Shown one piece after another: positions 6,604 to 8,266 of a stretch of 8,266 nt of DNA. A program made the position numbers and the translations under genes. The notes below the pieces were generated by a model. That model was given only the letters and a program-made list of their open reading frames with translations, was not told the origin of the DNA and did not search any database. This stretch comes from Clostridiales bacterium UBA7044 (lineage in GTDB: Bacteria; Bacillota; Clostridia; Oscillospirales; Oscillospiraceae), in the NCBI GenBank assembly GCA_002493965.1, contig DLAP01000045.1, forward strand, positions 1 through 8,266. The letters are read 5' to 3'. Within the stretch, counting starts at the first letter, position 1; every line of letters starts with the position of its first letter.

Positions 6604-6617
6604 TGGAAGCGCTTTCC
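6604..6617 (+). promoter_or_regulatory. cre-like / LacI-family operator candidate next to the tetR promoter
   Basis: TGGAAGCGCTTTCC matches the catabolite-response consensus TGWAARCGYTWNCW at 12 of 14 positions, with the palindromic core AAGCGCTT. It ends four bases before the -35 box of the tetR promoter, so it could influence tetR, the divergent sugar operon, or both. Confidence 0.45.
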
Positions 6618-6620
6618 TCC

Positions 6621-6649
6621 TTGACTTTGGGCTGGATGTATGGTATCTT
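6621..6649 (+). promoter_or_regulatory. Promoter of the tetR-flavoprotein operon
   Basis: TTGACT (6621-6626) and TATCTT (6644-6649) are separated by exactly 17 bases, close to the sigma-A consensus. Transcription would begin inside the palindrome at 6652-6670, so a repressor bound there would block initiation. Confidence 0.75.
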
Positions 6650-6651
6650 GA

Positions 6652-6670
6652 ATTTGAACATTGTTCAAAT
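6652..6670. promoter_or_regulatory. 19-bp perfect palindromic operator, probable TetR autoregulatory site
   Basis: ATTTGAACATTGTTCAAAT is an 8-3-8 perfect inverted repeat placed two bases after the -10 box and directly before the AGGAGG ribosome binding site of tetR. TetR-family repressors commonly bind TGAACA-type palindromes at their own promoters. Position and symmetry make autoregulation of tetR and the downstream flavoprotein the simplest reading. Confidence 0.8.
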
Positions 6671-6683
6671 AGGAGGAAAATGC

Positions 6684-7256
6684 ATGGACAGTAAGGAACG
6701 GATCGTTCAGGCGGCTATGGAGCTGATCCAGGAAAAGGGAGAGCAGGTGGAAAATATCTCCGTGCGGGAGATCTGCAAACGGGCAGATGTGGGGCTGGGC
6801 CTGGTGAATTACTACTTTGGCAGCAAGGAAACGCTGATGGAAGAGAGCGTTGAGCGGCTCATCAACGGCATTGTGGCCCGGTTTCAGGGAATCCGGGAGG
6901 AGACGAAGGAGGCTTCTCCCTTTGAAAAGCTCCTTTTCCTGGGCAATTTGACCTTTGAATTTCTCTTTACCCATGCCGCAGTTTCCAGGATTTCCGTTCT
7001 CACGGATATGCGGTCTCCCAAGGCCGGGGACAATACCCACAGAACCTACGAGTCCTATCTGCCTTTGGTTTCTGCCTGCCGTCCAGATTGGGACGAAGAG
7101 ACGGTCAAGCGAAAGACCCTCTGCCTGATTGCCGTCATGCAGCAGGCCTTTATCCGCCAGGAGGCGGTCTCCCAAGCACTGGGGATAGACCTGACCAAGC
7201 CGGAAAACCGCAGGGCGTTTCACGAACAGATCCTGCACGATATATTGGAGGGATAG
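6684..7256 (+). CDS. TetR/AcrR-family transcriptional repressor
   Basis: A 190-residue regulator. Seen: the TetR DNA-binding domain with the opening helix KERIVQAAMELIQEKG (4-19) and helix-turn-helix ISVREICKRADVGLGLVNYYFGSKETLM (25-52), including the family's YYFGSKE motif. The rest (about 55-190) is a variable, mostly helical ligand-binding and dimerisation domain with no identifiable ligand. The start at 6684 is set by AGGAGG at 6671-6676; the frame is open further upstream, but that would place the promoter and operator inside the gene. The flavoprotein gene starts three bases after its stop, so the repressor probably controls its own operon through the palindrome at 6652-6670. Direct control of the divergent sugar operon is less likely, since that promoter is about 190 bases away. 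Confidence 0.93.
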   Translation: MDSKERIVQAAMELIQEKGEQVENISVREICKRADVGLGLVNYYFGSKETLMEESVERLINGIVARFQGIREETKEASPFEKLLFLGNLTFEFLFTHAAVSRISVLTDMRSPKAGDNTHRTYESYLPLVSACRPDWDEETVKRKTLCLIAVMQQAFIRQEAVSQALGIDLTKPENRRAFHEQILHDILEG

Positions 7257-7259
7257 AAA

Positions 7260-7982
7260 ATGAGAATCACGGTCATCAACGGAACCGAAAAGCACGGCGT
7301 CACCTATCGGTTAAAGGAGGTCTTTTTGGATGCTTTCCGGGAAAGGGCGGAAATCACGGAGTTCTACCTGCCCAGGGACTGCCCGAACTTCTGTAAGGGC
7401 TGCGTTTCCTGCACGTTAAATGGGGAGCACACCTGCAAAGATGCCGCTTACATCAAAAAGATAGACGATTCCCTGCTGGAAGCGGATCTGATTGTCATGA
7501 CCTCCCCCGCCTATGTGATGCATGTTACCGGGGCTATGAAGAATCTGCTGGATCATTTCGCCTACCGCTGGATGCCCCACCGTCCCGCCCCGCAGATGTT
7601 TCGTAAGCGGGCGGTGATCATCACCCAATGTATCGGCTCCGGGGCAGGGTCCGCCGCGAAGGACATGAAGGACAGTCTGTCTTGGTGGGGCATTTCCAAA
7701 ATCGGTGTATGCAAGGCCGCGCTGATGGATACGATTTTCTGGGATCAGCTTTCCCAAAAGCGCCGGGACGCCCTGACCCAAAAGGTTCAGAAATTTGCCG
7801 CCCGGTATGCCCGGATGGATTACCGGGAACCCGCCAGGGTGAATTTCATCACCAGGGTGAAATTTCTCGTCTGCCGGAAAATGCATCAATCTCTTCACAA
7901 GGACAATCCCGCATACTTAGACTCCCTGCACTGGGCCACTGAGGGCTGGCTGGGGAACGCGCGGCCTTGGAAGTCAACTTAG
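7260..7982 (+). CDS. Flavodoxin-fold NAD(P)H-dependent oxidoreductase with an iron-sulfur-flavoprotein-like cysteine cluster
   Basis: A 240-residue flavoprotein of the NADPH-dependent FMN reductase / flavodoxin-like group. Seen: first strand and FMN phosphate loop MRITVINGTEKHGVTYRL (1-18), LIVMTSPAYVMHVTGAMKNL (76-95, the second flavin-contact region), then alternating strands and helices. Cys45, Cys48, Cys51 and Cys59 form CX2CX2CX7C, with an extra Cys41. This spacing fits the CX2CX2CX4-7C motif of iron-sulfur flavoproteins that hold a 4Fe-4S cluster. The longer C-terminal part (about 180-240), ending ATEGWLGNARPWKST, is seen in clostridial flavodoxin-family proteins. GGAGGG at 7247-7252 and a 3-base gap from tetR indicate co-transcription and repression by TetR. 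The likely role is flavin-based electron transfer or reduction of a quinone, nitro or other toxic compound; the substrate is unknown. Its stop codon abuts a repeat element, so the last residues may be altered. Confidence 0.85.
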   Translation: MRITVINGTEKHGVTYRLKEVFLDAFRERAEITEFYLPRDCPNFCKGCVSCTLNGEHTCKDAAYIKKIDDSLLEADLIVMTSPAYVMHVTGAMKNLLDHFAYRWMPHRPAPQMFRKRAVIITQCIGSGAGSAAKDMKDSLSWWGISKIGVCKAALMDTIFWDQLSQKRRDALTQKVQKFAARYARMDYREPARVNFITRVKFLVCRKMHQSLHKDNPAYLDSLHWATEGWLGNARPWKST

Positions 7983-8210
7983 CCAAAGCCTTCCCCTCTG
8001 GGAAGGTGGCAGGGCGTAGCCCTGATGGATGAGGTGTTTCAGCGATGGAATCCATAGATGCATCATTTTTCTGAAGCCGATTCAAATCCTTCACTACCTC
8101 ACCCGCCCCCTTCGGCGATCCACCCTTACATTGTGGTATGATTGCCACCGGCAATCATACTGTTTTTAATCTGCTGCGCAGCGCACCACCCCAAAGGGGA
8201 GGGCTTTGCA
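7981..8210. repeat. MITE-like dispersed repeat with imperfect terminal inverted repeats
   Basis: The left end CCAAAGCCTTCCCCT (7983-7997) and the complement of the right end, GCAAAGCCCTCCCCT (8195-8209), agree at 13 of 15 bases, and pairing continues loosely inward (CTGGGAAGGTGG against TTGGGGTGGTG). Inside are short hairpins CCTTCCC/GGGAAGG (7989-8006) and CAGGGC/GCCCTG (8010-8024). No gene fits. From recall, elements starting with AAAGCCTTCCCCT and containing GGATGAGG are scattered in intergenic DNA of gut Oscillospiraceae. The left end begins at the stop codon of the flavoprotein gene. Confidence 0.65.
8136..8167 (+). terminator. Intrinsic terminator for the tetR-flavoprotein operon
   Basis: GTATGATTGCC (8136-8146) and GGCAATCATAC (8150-8160) form a perfect 11-bp stem with loop ACC, followed by TGTTTTT. 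It lies about 150 bases after the flavoprotein stop, inside the MITE-like repeat, which may therefore supply the terminator. Confidence 0.65.
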
Positions 8211-8214
8211 TGGC

Positions 8215-8244
8215 AAAAGCCCCGGCGATGAAAATCGCCGGGGC
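8215..8244 (-). terminator. Intrinsic terminator for a minus-strand gene to the right of the window
   Basis: GCCCCGGCGAT (8219-8229) and ATCGCCGGGGC (8234-8244) form a perfect 11-bp stem with a 4-base loop. On the minus strand the stem is followed by TTTT (8218-8215), so it would end transcription arriving from the right. On that strand it is preceded by the 21-base sequence also found at the left end of the window. Confidence 0.65.
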
Positions 8245-8245
8245 C

Positions 8246-8266
8246 CAGGCTGTCGAAAAACCATGT
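8246..8266 (-). repeat. Right copy of the 21-bp exact inverted repeat
   Basis: Exact reverse complement of positions 1-21; identity stops at base 22. On the minus strand it directly precedes the terminator at 8244-8215. Likely a dispersed motif tied to terminators, where the assembly broke at both ends. Confidence 0.85.

Noticed and set aside
6513..6683. Upstream start for tetR giving 57 extra residues.
   Set aside because: The extension would cover the cre-like site, promoter and operator and has no ribosome binding site; AGGAGG points to 6684.
6441..7295. Minus-strand open frame opposite tetR and the flavoprotein start.
   Set aside because: It runs through the tetR promoter and operator and has no recognisable domain; the plus strand carries clear TetR motifs.
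7849..8154. Minus-strand 101-codon open frame across the end of the flavoprotein and the repeat.
   Set aside because: It is formed by the repeat element and antisense coding DNA, with no ribosome binding site or known domain.
1..8266. The whole window as one transposon or mobile unit bounded by the 21-bp inverted repeats.
   Set aside because: There is no transposase, integrase or other mobility gene. Both repeats sit beside terminators, which fits a dispersed motif where assembly broke.
7983..8266. A structured non-coding RNA or riboswitch in the hairpin-rich right end.
   Set aside because: The hairpins are explained by a repeat with terminal inverted repeats and two terminators; it lies downstream of, not before, a gene on the plus strand.

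Overview
The window looks like a chromosomal piece of a GC-rich, anaerobic gut-type Firmicute (class Clostridia, probably Oscillospiraceae or a close relative). This is inferred from the clostridial-style lipoprotein signal, strong AGGAGG-like ribosome binding sites, heptamer repeats of the AGTGAAT type, and a small dispersed repeat with an AAAGCCTTCCCCT-like end that I associate with this group. Species cannot be assigned from the sequence alone.

Left and centre (about 70-6412, minus strand): a carbohydrate uptake and breakdown operon, read right to left. It starts with a sugar-binding lipoprotein (6412 to 5009). A 223-base intercistronic region follows, carrying a strong hairpin and a heptamer-repeat inverted element. 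Next come two ABC permeases of the MalF and MalG type (4785 to 3847, 3845 to 3003), the C-terminal part of a cellobiose-phosphorylase-like (GH94/GH36-type) protein (2819 to 1386), and a cytoplasmic GH30 beta-glycosidase (1389 to 70) overlapping it by 4 bases. No transport ATPase is encoded, so a shared MsmX-type ATPase elsewhere is likely. Together the genes would import an oligosaccharide, plausibly a beta-glucoside or beta-glucan fragment, and cleave it in the cytoplasm.

The notable defect is in the phosphorylase-like gene. Recognisable family sequence continues in frame for more than 40 codons upstream of the first ATG, almost to the stop codon of the preceding permease, with no ATG, GTG or TTG start. 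The N-terminal half of this normally roughly 1000-residue protein appears to be deleted.

Right (6684-7982, plus strand): a divergent two-gene operon with a TetR-type repressor and a flavodoxin-fold NAD(P)H/FMN oxidoreductase carrying a CX2CX2CX7C cysteine cluster. A near-consensus promoter and a 19-base perfect palindrome lie directly before the tetR ribosome binding site, a clear autoregulation layout. The divergent region also holds two cre-like or LacI-type sites in opposite orientation, 80 bases apart.

The right end (7981-8266) is a small MITE-like repeat containing a terminator, then a second terminator for a minus-strand gene outside the window. The first and last 21 bases of the window are exact inverted copies, each next to a terminator hairpin. 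I found no CRISPR, RNA gene, phage gene or defence system. The best candidates for a second look are the decapitated phosphorylase-like gene, the repeat between the binding protein and its permeases, and the TetR-controlled cysteine-rich flavoprotein.
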